Shown: positions 8,445-17,833, counted from the first letter of the stretch. The stretch: DNA of 64,000 nt from Limibacter armeniacum (GCF_036880985.1 NZ_JBAJNO010000009.1:1116001-1180000), one strand, 5' to 3'. The notes: a model not told the origin generated them from the sequence alone. Program-made: numbers and translations.

Positions 8445-9527
8445 ATGGAGATTAAGGAGACGATTAACAAGGAATTAAAGCTTTTGGTGGCATTTAAAGA
8501 AAGTAAAAGAAACTGGCACATTCCTCTTCTAGCCGCCATATGTCTCGGAACTCCACTTCTCATAGGACTATATTTTGACAACCTACAAAATGGCCTGTTT
8601 GCCTGCCTTAGTGGTATGGTCATCCTATACCTTCCTACTTCCGGCTCTCTTACCAACCGAATGATCACCATATTGGTCAGCTCATTTGGTTTCATGGTGT
8701 CATTTACAATTGGTCTTATTTTCAGCTTCAACCCCATTGTATCTGCCTTGATATTTGGCTTGTACTCCATAACCATACACTGGATTGTTCTTTACTATAA
8801 GACCTCGCCTCCTGGTAGCTTTTTCTTTATCCTGATTGCAGCAATGTCGAGCTGTCAACCATTTGATCTTTCGGCTATCCCTGTAAAAGCTGGACTTATC
8901 GGGTTAGGCACCATGTATACATGCCTATTGGCACTTATTTATACCTTAGTCACCACCAAAAACACTTCTTCCACAAAAATCACCCCTGTACTCAAGAAAA
9001 ATAATTATGCTGATTTTGTAGAAGCCCTAATTGTGGGTGGTTTTATGGCCATAGCTTTGTCTTTAGGACACCTATTGAAGTTTAGCAATCCTTACTGGAT
9101 TCCAATCTCATGCGCAGCTGTTATGCAAGGCGCTTCATTGCACCATATTTGGCAAAGGACAATGCAACGTATTACAGGCACATTTATCGGATTAGCACTT
9201 TGCTGGGGATTATTAAGTCTAATAGACGCACCATTGAGTATATGCATTACCATTATAATTCTCCAGTTTATCATTGAGATGCTAGTCGTAAGGCAATATG
9301 CACTGGCTGTTATTTTTATTACACCTTTGACGGTTTTACTAGCAGAAGCAGCTAATCCATTGATTCAGGACTCCAATGCATTGATTGCTTTAAGATTTTG
9401 GGAGATAACAATTGGTAGTATCTTAGGTACTGTTGGCGGATGGGTCCTTTATAAAGAAAAGATTCGTTATGCCAGTATTCGTGGGGTTCAAAAACTACAT
9501 CTTGGTGTAAAGAAAAAAATTAAGTAA
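8445..9527 (+). CDS. FUSC family integral membrane protein
   Basis: This 360-residue polytopic membrane protein has two blocks of about five hydrophobic segments each, residues 25-170 and 190-345. It has the architecture of the FUSC (fusaric-acid-resistance-like) superfamily. Recognisable conserved stretches are LSGMVILYLPTSG in the first half and FSNPYWIPISCAAVMQG with RTMQRITGTFIG in the second. It lacks the long cytoplasmic domain of YccS/AaeB proteins. FUSC members include aromatic-acid efflux components, but no adaptor gene adjoins it here, so the cargo is unknown. Downstream genes are on the same strand. Confidence 0.82.
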   Translation: MEIKETINKELKLLVAFKESKRNWHIPLLAAICLGTPLLIGLYFDNLQNGLFACLSGMVILYLPTSGSLTNRMITILVSSFGFMVSFTIGLIFSFNPIVSALIFGLYSITIHWIVLYYKTSPPGSFFFILIAAMSSCQPFDLSAIPVKAGLIGLGTMYTCLLALIYTLVTTKNTSSTKITPVLKKNNYADFVEALIVGGFMAIALSLGHLLKFSNPYWIPISCAAVMQGASLHHIWQRTMQRITGTFIGLALCWGLLSLIDAPLSICITIIILQFIIEMLVVRQYALAVIFITPLTVLLAEAANPLIQDSNALIALRFWEITIGSILGTVGGWVLYKEKIRYASIRGVQKLHLGVKKKIK

Positions 9528-9640
9528 GCAGCTCTAAATAATATAACCAGAGAAGCATTGGTAAATGCATATTTTAATTTCCTACATGGGTCAGAATTCC
9601 GTATCATGTAGTGAATCATCAATGAATACCGAAATCATAT

Positions 9641-10474
9641 ATGAAACTTACTACGCTTCTCACTGGACTTTTTTTATTACTCTCATTCGCGGCCTCCTCT
9701 CAAGAGATCAAAACCTATAAGGCTAAAGAAAACCTTTACCTTGTTGGAGACAGAACATTCTCACTTTTCTACATTACAGATGAAGGCGTTGTCGTAATTG
9801 ATCCTATTGATGAACGACATGCCACTGCCACAATGGAGGCAATTAAAAAGGTTACTGACAAGCCTGTAACCCATTTGATTTACAGCCATAATCATTGGGA
9901 TCATATTAGTGGTGGTGAAATTTTTAAAAGTCAAGGAGCTTCTATTATCAGCCATCAGAAAGCAGCAGAAGACATTCCTGAAAATGACAATGTTGTCATG
10001 CCTGATACTACATGGTCTGGTGAAAAATATACACTAAAGGCAGGTGAAAAAAGTATCGAATGCTACTACTTTGGGGCAAATCACGGCAGTGGAATGACCA
10101 CATTCCGGTTTCCCGAACACAATGCTATTTTCAGTATTGATTTAGTTGTTCCTGACCGTGTTTTATATGCATACTTACCTGATGCCAAACCAAAAAAATG
10201 GGTTCAATCACTAGCTGAAATACAACAACTCGATTTCGATGAGGTTTATATGGCACACGTAAGACCAATTGGAAAAAGAGAAGACATCACGCTCTTGCAG
10301 CAGTACTTTACTGATTTATATTTAGCTGTAGATAAAGAATTGAGTAATGGTACTCCTTTTTTTGATATCCCGAAGACTGTTAGCTTACCTCAGTACAAGC
10401 ACCTCAAAAATTATGATGAGTGGCTTCCTCTAAACGTATGGAGGATACTGATGGAAAAGTCTATCGGTCAATAG
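9641..10474 (+). CDS. Secreted metallo-beta-lactamase-fold hydrolase
   Basis: This is a 277-residue MBL-fold metallohydrolase with an N-terminal signal peptide (cleavage expected near residue 21), so it should be periplasmic. The zinc motif SHNHWDH is complete (His83, His85, Asp87, His88). A third-strand His is seen in GANHGSGM, the bridging Asp in SIDLVVPD and the last His in MAHVRPIG. The order resembles class B lactamase-like and quinoprotein-relay/SoxH-like hydrolases. Nothing in the sequence proves beta-lactam hydrolysis. The DJ-1/PfpI gene begins 34 bp downstream, which suggests co-transcription. Confidence 0.87.
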   Translation: MKLTTLLTGLFLLLSFAASSQEIKTYKAKENLYLVGDRTFSLFYITDEGVVVIDPIDERHATATMEAIKKVTDKPVTHLIYSHNHWDHISGGEIFKSQGASIISHQKAAEDIPENDNVVMPDTTWSGEKYTLKAGEKSIECYYFGANHGSGMTTFRFPEHNAIFSIDLVVPDRVLYAYLPDAKPKKWVQSLAEIQQLDFDEVYMAHVRPIGKREDITLLQQYFTDLYLAVDKELSNGTPFFDIPKTVSLPQYKHLKNYDEWLPLNVWRILMEKSIGQ

Positions 10475-10508
10475 TTATTTTTTCACTATAAACTTTTCCA
10501 TTTTAAAC

Positions 10509-11096
10509 ATGACTCCTATTCAAGTTGGCATCCTTCTTTTTGAAGAAATTGAAGTATTGGATTTTGCAGGTCCGTTCGAAGTTTTTTCCCTCGCTGAAAA
10601 AAATAACACTAAGCTTTTCAATGTCCACACAATTGGTGAATCAGAAAGTGTAATCCATGCAAGGAATGGCCTTAAAGTAGTCCCCAATTTCAACATACAA
10701 AATCATCCAAAACTCGACATTTTAATTATTCCGGGCGGATATGGAGCTGAAGAAATTACTATAAAAAACAATACTATACTGAATTGGATAAAAGACCAGT
10801 ATCAAAAAGTTGAAATAATGGCATCTGTATGTACTGGTGCTCTTTTATTGGCAGAGTGTGGAATTTTGGATTACAAAAAGGCAACGACACATTGGATGGA
10901 TATAGATAGGCTAGAAAATGAATACCCCAATGTTACAGCTGTACGAAACACAAAATTTGTAGATGAAGGAAACCTGATTACTTCAGGTGGAATTTCGGCC
11001 GGAATCAACATGTCCTTTCACTTAGTGAAAAAGCTATTCGACCATGAAACTGCTGAACTGCTGGCGAAGAGAATGGTGTATGATATTGAATTATAA
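10509..11096 (+). CDS. DJ-1/PfpI family protein
   Basis: This 195-residue protein has the class I glutamine-amidotransferase-like flavodoxin fold of the DJ-1/PfpI superfamily. The nucleophile elbow ASVCTGALLLAECGIL places the reactive cysteine at residue 108. The N-terminus VGILLFEEIEVLDFAGPFEVF contains Asp18, the position used by isocyanide hydratases. It most resembles the stand-alone amidase-like domain of AraC-type GATase1 regulators and isocyanide hydratase, but has no DNA-binding domain. It probably shares a transcript with the upstream MBL-fold gene. The specific reaction is not predictable. Confidence 0.85.
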   Translation: MTPIQVGILLFEEIEVLDFAGPFEVFSLAEKNNTKLFNVHTIGESESVIHARNGLKVVPNFNIQNHPKLDILIIPGGYGAEEITIKNNTILNWIKDQYQKVEIMASVCTGALLLAECGILDYKKATTHWMDIDRLENEYPNVTAVRNTKFVDEGNLITSGGISAGINMSFHLVKKLFDHETAELLAKRMVYDIEL

Positions 11097-11259
11097 TTTC
11101 AGAGTCTCTTTATCTTCACATGTAAATAACTTAAAATTTAAAACTTCTGACTGAAAGTAGGTTACCTATCAAATCATCAAATAAACCCTAATTATTTTCA
11201 ATACTTAAAAGTAAAATACCTAACTTTCTTGCCAGAAAGTTCTTTATGTAATTTCATCA

Positions 11260-11440
11260 AACGGAAAAGGTTACGCTTAGCTGTGTATTAATAGGGAATC
11301 TGGTGTAAATCCAGAACTGTCGCGCAACTGTAAGTAACATAAAAGGCTTTTGCCCTTGTGATCCACTGTTCATTTTATGAATGGGAAGGACGGTAAAAGC
11401 TGTTATAAGTCAGGAGACCTGCCTATTCCGCTATGACTTT
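11260..11440 (+). promoter_or_regulatory. Cobalamin riboswitch upstream of metE
   Basis: The conserved B12-aptamer landmarks appear in order. GGTTACGCTTAGCTGTG is followed by TTAATAGGGAATCTGGTG, AAATCCAGAACTGTCGCGC, then AACTGTAA, and the 3-prime core AAGTCAGGAGACCTGCC. The next gene is metE, the cobalamin-independent methionine synthase. This is a classic target: high cobalamin shuts the gene off when the B12-dependent enzyme can work. The aptamer limits are approximate to about 10 nt. Confidence 0.93.
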
Positions 11441-11484
11441 GCTTTCGCGATTTGAAGCTTTAGGTCAGGTCTGGTGTATTTTTT
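11415..11484 (+). promoter_or_regulatory. Riboswitch expression-platform stem
   Basis: AGACCTGCCTA (11415-11425), part of the aptamer 3-prime core, can pair over 11 bp with TAGG-T-CAGGTCT (11461-11472), with one bulged T. A six-T tract begins six bases later at 11479. Because the left arm belongs to the aptamer, this stem and the ligand-bound fold exclude each other. The stem is real in the sequence; whether it acts as antiterminator, terminator or anti-aptamer is inference. Confidence 0.55.
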
Positions 11485-11625
11485 AAGCAAGACATAGGAT
11501 TACTGTGTTTTGTTGATACTTCAGCACGTCCTTTTCTCTCCTAATTTCTTCAATTTCGTGTTTTGCAAAGCAGAAATTCTGCAATGAGCTTTTAACTAAA
11601 ATTCAATCCTTAAAAGTTAAAAGAA

Positions 11626-13938
11626 ATGCAAACACACATTCTTGGCTATCCGCGCATTGGTAGCAAAAGAGAACTCAAAAAAGCCTGCGAACAATACTGG
11701 TCAGGCAAAATTTCAGCCACTGACCTTATCGAATCAGGTCATACGATCCGGAAACAAAACTGGCAGTTACAAAAGGAAGCTGGCATAGACCTTATCCCAT
11801 CCAACGACTTCTCTTTTTATGATCAGGTTTTGGATATGACATTAACTGTCAATGCTATTCCTAACCGCTATAAAGAAGTGGTTGGAGCCAAACCTCTCGA
11901 CCTCTATTTTGCCATGGCAAGAGGCTACCAAAAAGATGGGGTAGATATAACAGCGATGGAAATGACAAAATGGTTTGACACCAACTACCATTACATCGTT
12001 CCTGAATTCAAGAAAGACCAAGAATTTCAGTTGCTATCCACTAAAATCATTGATGAATTTTCGGAAGCAAAAAAAATCGGAATTTTAACCAAACCTGTAC
12101 TGCTAGGACCAGTTTCATACCTGCTTCTCGGTAAAGAGAAAGAGGAAGGTTTTCACCGAATTGAACTTATTCATAAACTCCTGCCTGTTTACCTTGAGAT
12201 ACTCACTCAACTACAGACTCTCGGTGCTGAATGGGTACAATTTGATGAACCATTCTTGGCTTTGGACCTAAGCAATTATGAAAAAGAAGTGCTTTTGGGT
12301 ACTTACCGTACAATTCAAAAAGAGTTTCCTCAGCTAAAAACAATCATTGCGACTTACTTTGACGGTCTCAAAGATAATTTAGCACTGGCTACATCACTAC
12401 CTGCATGTGCTTTGCATATTGATTTGGTAAGAAGTCCTGAACAACTCACTGAAGTATTACAGCAAGCACCTAAAGACCTCAGCATTTCATTGGGGATAAT
12501 TGATGGTAGAAATATTTGGAAAAACAACTTCCAAAACTCTTTAGAAAAGATACAGCTCGCTGTTGATAAGCTGGGCAGTGACCGAGTTATGATTGCTCCA
12601 AGCTGTTCTCTTCTACATTCCCCTTGTGATTTAGAATTGGAAACAAACGAAGCTGTTCTAACTTCTGAGATCAAGAATTGGCTGGCTTTTGCCAAACAAA
12701 AAGTAGATGAAGTTGCTACCCTTAAGCAACTGGCAGAAGGCAATAATGATGAATCAATCATTGCTAAGCTACAAGCTAATATCGCTGCCAATGCAAGTCG
12801 TAAGACATCTACTCTTATCCACAACAATGCTGTTAAGGAAAGGGTAAATGCCATCACAGAAGCAGATGCCAAAAGAATAAATCCATATTCTGTTCGCCAA
12901 AAGACACAAGACAAAATTTTAGGACTGCCACTTTACCCGACTACCACCATAGGTTCATTCCCTCAAACGAAAGAAGTCCGCACTTGGAGGTCTAAGTTCA
13001 AGAAAGGTGAGATTACTACAGAGGAATATAATGCACTACTCAAAGCTGAAACAGAGACCGCAATCCGTTGGCAAGAGGAGATTGATATGGATGTTTTGGT
13101 ACATGGAGAGTTTGAGAGAAATGACATGGTTGAATACTTCGGTGAGCAACTGGATGGCTTTGCTTTCACTCAAAATGGTTGGGTGCAAAGTTACGGTAGC
13201 CGTTGTGTAAAACCCCCAATCATTTATGGAGATGTGCAGCGTCCAACTGCTATGACTGTCGAATGGAGTGCTTATGCTCAGAGCCTCACTGAAAAGCTAG
13301 TAAAAGGAATGTTGACAGGACCTGTAACCATACTTCAGTGGAGCTTTGTACGTGATGACCAGCCTAGATCTGTTACCTGTAACCAAATAGCCTTCGCTAT
13401 TAGGGATGAAGTGAGTGACTTGGAAAAAGCGGGGATCAAGATCATACAAATTGATGAACCGGCAATCCGTGAAGGTCTTCCTCTTCGCAAGGATGATTGG
13501 CAAACGTACTTACAGTGGGCTATTAAAGCGTTCCGAATTTCTTCAACTGGCGTTGAAGACGAAACACAAATCCACACTCATATGTGTTATTCAGAATTCA
13601 ATGATATCATACAGAATATTGCGGATATGGATGCTGATGTCATTACGATTGAGTGCTCCCGTTCTCAGATGGAGTTACTGGATGCTTTTGTTCAGTTCAA
13701 CTATCCAAATGAGATTGGACCAGGAGTATATGATATACACTCGCCTCGTGTACCAAGTAAGGAGGAAATGGTAGCGCTGCTTGAAAAAGCCAAGGCGGTT
13801 ATCCCTGAGAGAAACCTTTGGGTAAATCCTGATTGTGGACTAAAAACTCGTCATTGGGAAGAAACGAAAAAAGCATTGACCGAGATGGTTGAAGCTGCCA
13901 AAGTACTTAGAAGCAAGGTTAAGGAAAGTGTTGCCTAA
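11626..13938 (+). CDS. metE: Cobalamin-independent methionine synthase
   Basis: This 770-residue enzyme (5-methyltetrahydropteroyltriglutamate-homocysteine methyltransferase) makes the last step of methionine synthesis without B12. Both halves of the double TIM barrel are present: the N-domain starts LGYPRIGSKRELKKA and the C-domain starts after PTTTIGSFPQT. Zinc ligands are visible: His652 and Cys654 in HTHMCYSEF, Glu in IECSRS, and Cys737 in NPDCGLKTR. Length is normal. A cobalamin riboswitch lies in the long leader, and a strong terminator follows, so it is a single-gene unit. Confidence 0.98.
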   Translation: MQTHILGYPRIGSKRELKKACEQYWSGKISATDLIESGHTIRKQNWQLQKEAGIDLIPSNDFSFYDQVLDMTLTVNAIPNRYKEVVGAKPLDLYFAMARGYQKDGVDITAMEMTKWFDTNYHYIVPEFKKDQEFQLLSTKIIDEFSEAKKIGILTKPVLLGPVSYLLLGKEKEEGFHRIELIHKLLPVYLEILTQLQTLGAEWVQFDEPFLALDLSNYEKEVLLGTYRTIQKEFPQLKTIIATYFDGLKDNLALATSLPACALHIDLVRSPEQLTEVLQQAPKDLSISLGIIDGRNIWKNNFQNSLEKIQLAVDKLGSDRVMIAPSCSLLHSPCDLELETNEAVLTSEIKNWLAFAKQKVDEVATLKQLAEGNNDESIIAKLQANIAANASRKTSTLIHNNAVKERVNAITEADAKRINPYSVRQKTQDKILGLPLYPTTTIGSFPQTKEVRTWRSKFKKGEITTEEYNALLKAETETAIRWQEEIDMDVLVHGEFERNDMVEYFGEQLDGFAFTQNGWVQSYGSRCVKPPIIYGDVQRPTAMTVEWSAYAQSLTEKLVKGMLTGPVTILQWSFVRDDQPRSVTCNQIAFAIRDEVSDLEKAGIKIIQIDEPAIREGLPLRKDDWQTYLQWAIKAFRISSTGVEDETQIHTHMCYSEFNDIIQNIADMDADVITIECSRSQMELLDAFVQFNYPNEIGPGVYDIHSPRVPSKEEMVALLEKAKAVIPERNLWVNPDCGLKTRHWEETKKALTEMVEAAKVLRSKVKESVA

Positions 13939-13965
13939 TAACACGTCTATTTTTAACCCAGATTG

Positions 13966-14020
13966 GAATATTGCCCTTCACCTGACGACTCCAATATGTC
14001 AGGTGGGGCAGTATTTTTTC
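13966..14020 (+). terminator. Intrinsic terminator of metE
   Basis: CACCTGAC pairs with GTCAGGTG, extended outward by TGCCC with GGGCA and flanking A/T pairs after a 2-nt bulge. A six-T tract follows. It lies between the metE stop and the thioesterase start. Confidence 0.88.
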
Positions 14021-14064
14021 AACCAACTAACATAACAAGCAAACTGTATAAACTTACTACTCCA

Positions 14065-14451
14065 ATGACATTAGAACAACGCATAGCGCAATCTGAAACA
14101 AGAATTTTCAAAGCTGTATTTCCAAGTACCACAAATCATTATGATACGCTATTTGGCGGTACTGCCATGCAACTGATGGATGAAACAGCCTTTATTACAG
14201 CAACACGGTTTAGCCGTCAGCGAATGGTTACTGTCAGCAGTAACAGGATTGACTTCGAGAAACCAATTCCTTCAGGAACCATCATCGAGCTACATGGGAA
14301 GGTGGACTATATTGGTAATACCAGTTTAAAGGTACAGGTTGATATTTATATTGAACAGATGTATTCGGAATTCAGAGAAAAAGCTATCAGCGGTGAGTTT
14401 ACATTTGTCGCAATTGATGAAAACAAGCAACCTGTAGCAATTTTAAAATAA
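14065..14451 (+). CDS. Acyl-CoA thioesterase (YciA-like hotdog domain)
   Basis: This is a 128-residue single hotdog-fold acyl-CoA thioesterase. The catalytic segment NHYDTLFGGTAMQLMDE supplies Asn24 and Asp39, matching the conserved pair of the YciA/ACOT7 group. VTVSSNRIDFEKPIPSGTIIELHGKV follows. The frame is open from a TTG at 13963, but that part would run through the metE terminator. I therefore start at the ATG at 14065. The gene is small and alone; the acyl chain preference cannot be told. Confidence 0.9.
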   Translation: MTLEQRIAQSETRIFKAVFPSTTNHYDTLFGGTAMQLMDETAFITATRFSRQRMVTVSSNRIDFEKPIPSGTIIELHGKVDYIGNTSLKVQVDIYIEQMYSEFREKAISGEFTFVAIDENKQPVAILK

Positions 14452-14524
14452 AGGTTTCTTACTTACTTATACCTAACTCAAGGGTTATCTGTCCTCATTC
14501 GATGGATTATCTGTGTTAAGCTCT

Positions 14525-14576
14525 AAAAGTAAAAATCCACTGAAATGAAACCTCTATGGCTCACTTCAGTGGATTT
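14525..14576 (-). terminator. Intrinsic terminator of the Na+/Ca2+ antiporter gene
   Basis: On the minus strand AAATCCACTGAA pairs with TTCAGTGGATTT with a 20-nt internal loop, followed by TTTTTACTTTTAG. It could also serve the convergent thioesterase gene. Confidence 0.78.
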
Positions 14577-14607
14577 AAATTATGATATGCTAACTAACTC
14601 CCTATGA

Positions 14608-15570
14608 TTATTGAGGGAACAGTGTATATGTATAAACTAAGTATGCTGCCAAAAGTATAAAACCATCCAATCTGCTCAGTAACTTTCCTTTCAACATCAG
14701 AACCATTACAAGGAATGTTATTCCAAGCATCACAGGCATATCTGTAAAAGTAATCGCCTGACTGATATTGATATTGGTAACCATACTTGTAAAGCCCAAG
14801 ATTGACAATACATTAAAGATGTTTGAACCAAGAAGGTTACCAACAGCCAGATCTGTATTGCGTTTTATGGCAGCCATCACCGAAGTTACCAACTCTGGCA
14901 AACTTGTTCCCAAAGCCAATACTACAATACCAATCACACGCTCATCAACACCTATATTAATAAAGATCTCTTTAGCCCCCCCTACAAACCAGTCAGAACC
15001 AAAGCTCAATGCACCAATACCAAATGCGATAAATGCGATATCCTTAACCCACGCAACTAAAGAGGTAGGGTCACTTTCATCTAAGCTGAATTCCTCCTCG
15101 GCTGCAAGCAGTGCTTTCTTATCATTATTGGCTTTTCTAAGAATAAAGACGAGGTAGATTATTAAAGCAGCTACCATCACCAGTCCCGTGAACTGATTGA
15201 TACCACCAAACAAGACAGCGAAAACAAACAAGGTCAGCGAGCTCAACATGGTAACAGGCCAGTCGATCCTCATCGAATCCTTGTGTACCTCAATAGGATA
15301 AATCATTGCTGTCATGCCTAATACCAGTCCAAGGTTACAGATATTGGAACCTACTACATTACCAATAGCAAGGTCAGGACTGCCAGAGACAGCAGAATAT
15401 AAGCTGATAAAAAGTTCAGGGGATGAAGTACCAAATGCAACAACAGTCAACCCGACAACCAAAGGTGAAATTTTCATTCTCAAGGCTATCTCCGTTGCAC
15501 CTCTTACCAATAGTTCGCCTCCTAAGATCAGCGTGACTAAGCCTCCTAATAATTGAATAATACTCAGCAT
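14608..15570 (-). CDS. Na+/Ca2+ antiporter of the CaCA superfamily (YrbG-like)
   Basis: This 320-residue membrane protein has ten hydrophobic segments and the two inverted alpha-repeats that form the ion pathway. Repeat 1 has GTSSPEL at 47-53 and GNVVGSNICNLG; repeat 2 has GTSLPEL at 221-227 and GNLLGSNIFNVL. The acidic residues of both repeats are present. A charged cytoplasmic loop (about 147-172) separates the halves. This fits calcium/sodium:proton antiporters of the YrbG type. It is a single gene with its own terminator. Confidence 0.92.
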   Translation of the reverse strand: MLSIIQLLGGLVTLILGGELLVRGATEIALRMKISPLVVGLTVVAFGTSSPELFISLYSAVSGSPDLAIGNVVGSNICNLGLVLGMTAMIYPIEVHKDSMRIDWPVTMLSSLTLFVFAVLFGGINQFTGLVMVAALIIYLVFILRKANNDKKALLAAEEEFSLDESDPTSLVAWVKDIAFIAFGIGALSFGSDWFVGGAKEIFINIGVDERVIGIVVLALGTSLPELVTSVMAAIKRNTDLAVGNLLGSNIFNVLSILGFTSMVTNINISQAITFTDMPVMLGITFLVMVLMLKGKLLSRLDGFILLAAYLVYTYTLFPQ

Positions 15571-15914
15571 ATTTAATGTTTATCCTTAAAATAAGGTACG
15601 GGGAATTTGTCTTTGAAAATCAAAAAAGCTTGCGCTTACAAGGTAGGGCTATGCATTTACCAAACTCTCAAAGACGACTCACATAACTTCTTAATTTACA
15701 ATATTTCTTCAGCCCTTTATCTCTAATAAAAATACAAATCTGTCTTATTTTATTGTATACTGCAAGTAGCAATACCTCTGCACACAAAAAAAGTGCTGCT
15801 TGTAATGTCAACAAACAACACCTTTCAAACGTTGCAATACCCGTATTTGTTACATTTGAGCAGCAGGATATAAAGTAATAATTCAATTACCACTTTCTAT
15901 AGCTTAATTGGGCC
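15571..15914. other. Intergenic region, no gene recognised
   Basis: This 344-bp gap precedes the antiporter gene and follows the upp stop codon. The only sizeable frame (15668-15886, minus) is rich in Cys, Leu and Ile with no family resemblance, and I judge it non-coding. The antiporter promoter should lie near 15575-15650, but no clear consensus box is seen. Confidence 0.45.
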
Positions 15915-16580
15915 TTAGAGTTTAGGGCCAAAACATAAATCCCCTGCATCTCCCAAACCCGGAATAATGTATGCTTTGTCATTAAGTTCCGGATCTATTG
16001 CTCCTATCCACAAGGTAAATGGCACGTCATCCATATTCTCCATAATATAGTCTACTCCTTGCTGACTGGCTATTACTGCGGCTATATGAACATGCTTTGG
16101 TCGCCCGTTCTTACGTAGTCCTTTATAAGCCAACAGCAATGATTTACCTGTCGCAAGCATTGGATCAGCAAGAATCACCACTTTATCTGTCAAATCACCA
16201 GAAGCAACATACTCCATATTGATGGACACCTCTTCACCATGTACAGCTGGAGCTCTGTATGAAGCGACAAAAGCACTCTCCGCATTATCCAAAATTCTCA
16301 CAAAGCCATCGTATAATGGCAATCCAGCCCTTAAAATTGTTGTCAACACCACCTGATCTTGCACCTCTTCAGACTTTGCGACTGCCAAAGGTGTTTGAAT
16401 ATCGACAGGTTTAAAAGCAAATGTCTTAGACATTTCATAAGCCATGATTTCACCAATACGCTTCAGGTTTTCCCTGAATCTCATGCTATCTTTCTGTACA
16501 TCAATATTCCTTAACTCATTAAGATATTGAGTTACAATCGAGGGTTGCTGATCAAATACAACTAATTTTTCCGATTTCAT
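15915..16580 (-). CDS. upp: Uracil phosphoribosyltransferase
   Basis: This 221-residue enzyme converts uracil and PRPP to UMP in pyrimidine salvage. The PRPP-binding loop is VVILADPMLATGKSLL (Asp139 to Ser147). TTILRAGLPLYDGF is in the middle, and the C-terminal uracil-binding region YIIPGLGDAGDLCFG is intact. In the loop, the GG of many Upp proteins is GK here. It is a cytoplasmic, monocistronic gene of expected length. Confidence 0.95.
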   Translation of the reverse strand: MKSEKLVVFDQQPSIVTQYLNELRNIDVQKDSMRFRENLKRIGEIMAYEMSKTFAFKPVDIQTPLAVAKSEEVQDQVVLTTILRAGLPLYDGFVRILDNAESAFVASYRAPAVHGEEVSINMEYVASGDLTDKVVILADPMLATGKSLLLAYKGLRKNGRPKHVHIAAVIASQQGVDYIMENMDDVPFTLWIGAIDPELNDKAYIIPGLGDAGDLCFGPKL

Positions 16581-16875
16581 ATACCTAACCTTTGCTTTAC
16601 GCTATATCCCTAATTTTTTGTGCATTATAGAAAAGAGTCCTAAGATAAAAAATGACCTCTCCCACTTTTAGCGCTTAAGGTCCCACTTATTAGGCTCAAG
16701 GCTCCTTTCCCTATTGTTCATCAGGCTGATTTTCCATATTTTAATATTCGTAACTGTAAAGAGAACTTTCTTGGCCAATTCCTTTCATTTCTCATTCACT
16801 TAATTGTTTTGACCTCTTTCAGTTTCCCTGAAAGCCTTTCAATAAAATTCTTCATTCACCTATAAATCTAAACTC

Positions 16876-17394
16876 ATGGTTTTTCAAAAATTGAAGTATC
16901 TATTTGTGGCCTTACTCATTCTCGGTGTAAGCGTCTTACAAACAAGCTGCTATGGACCATTCAGACTAACCAACCAACTACACTCATGGAATGGTCAGGT
17001 CGGTACCAAGTTTGTCAATGCCCTAGTATTTTTGGCTTTTGTCATCATTCCTGTTTATGAAATCGCTTTGTTGGGTGATGGATTGATCTTTAACACAATA
17101 GAATTTTGGGGTGGAGAAAACCCAATATCAATGAAGGAAGGGGATAAAGAAATAAAGCAGGTGATGTCTAACGGTAAGTTTTTCGAAATTGAGAAAACGA
17201 AAAACAGGATTCTTATCACCCAACTCAACTCGCTTAAAAAAGAAAACTCTGTTGAATTCCTGTTTGACATTGAATCTTCTACCTGGATGTTGAATTCAGA
17301 TGGAAAACTTAAAAAAGTTGTTTCTTTTGATGCTACCGACAAAGTTTTATTCCATTATCCTGATGGAAGTACCTCTATGTTTGATTCTTTATAA
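16876..17394 (+). CDS. DUF3332-like lipoprotein
   Basis: This 172-residue lipoprotein has a signal ending at LQTSC (Cys26). A second hydrophobic stretch (about 48-70, FVNALVFLAFVIIPVYEIALLGDGLIFN) is followed by FWGGENPI and a polar C-terminal half. This layout, with NQLHSWNGQVG before the second hydrophobic segment, is that of the DUF3332 family, envelope proteins of unknown function. It ends at a strong terminator and has no operon partner. Confidence 0.8.
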   Translation: MVFQKLKYLFVALLILGVSVLQTSCYGPFRLTNQLHSWNGQVGTKFVNALVFLAFVIIPVYEIALLGDGLIFNTIEFWGGENPISMKEGDKEIKQVMSNGKFFEIEKTKNRILITQLNSLKKENSVEFLFDIESSTWMLNSDGKLKKVVSFDATDKVLFHYPDGSTSMFDSL

Positions 17395-17399
17395 ATAAA

Positions 17400-17430
17400 A
17401 AAAACGGCTCCGAATATCGGAGCCGCTTTC
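17400..17430 (+). terminator. Intrinsic terminator after the DUF3332-like gene
   Basis: A perfect 9-bp stem, CGGCTCCGA with TCGGAGCCG, has a 3-nt loop, a preceding A-tract and a following CTTTC. The A-tract gives a good T-run on the opposite strand too. Confidence 0.82.
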
Positions 17431-17833
17431 AACCAATTCAATTATTTACATCTATCTATCTTGATCACAGCTATCTCTGTAACCGTGACCAACATTGATT
17501 ATTATAATAAAATTACCGTACCAACATTTTTAAGTTACTCATTTTCAAATATTTATTTTTTATTCAAGTGAAATTTATTTTTTAAAATGTTCAAATACGG
17601 ACATAAAAGTCTCAATACGTACATTTACACCATAAACCTTCCCTTTTTATACTTTTTATTGGAACAACGTGCCTTTACATTCATTTCAACACAGGTGTTT
17701 CCTTTTTGAAACAAAAAAAATCCCGTTTTACACAAAAACACTTTCCATAGTCCTTAATTATATCCTACTTGCTTTCCAACAAATCACATTTTCTAGTGTC
17801 ACCACAATAGTGTTGAAAACAAACAATCGCCTT
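17431..17833. other. Long leader or intergenic region before the repeat-protein gene
   Basis: About 400 bp of very AT-rich DNA. The downstream frame stays open back to a GTG at 17669, but the translation there lacks signal-peptide features, and the good signal peptide starts at 17834. No TAnnTTTG box or strong hairpin was found. Confidence 0.45.

Noticed and set aside
8095-8455. Two overlapping plus-strand frames in the gap before the FUSC gene
   Set aside because: No known motif, no clear start or leader features, and they overlap each other and the FUSC start. Most likely chance frames in AT-rich DNA.
13963-14064. N-terminal extension of the thioesterase
   Set aside because: It would read through the metE terminator hairpin; the hotdog domain is complete from 14065.
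15668-15886. Minus-strand frame upstream of upp with several Cys and Leu
   Set aside because: Its composition and lack of motifs look like non-coding sequence; it has no promoter or neighbour to support it.
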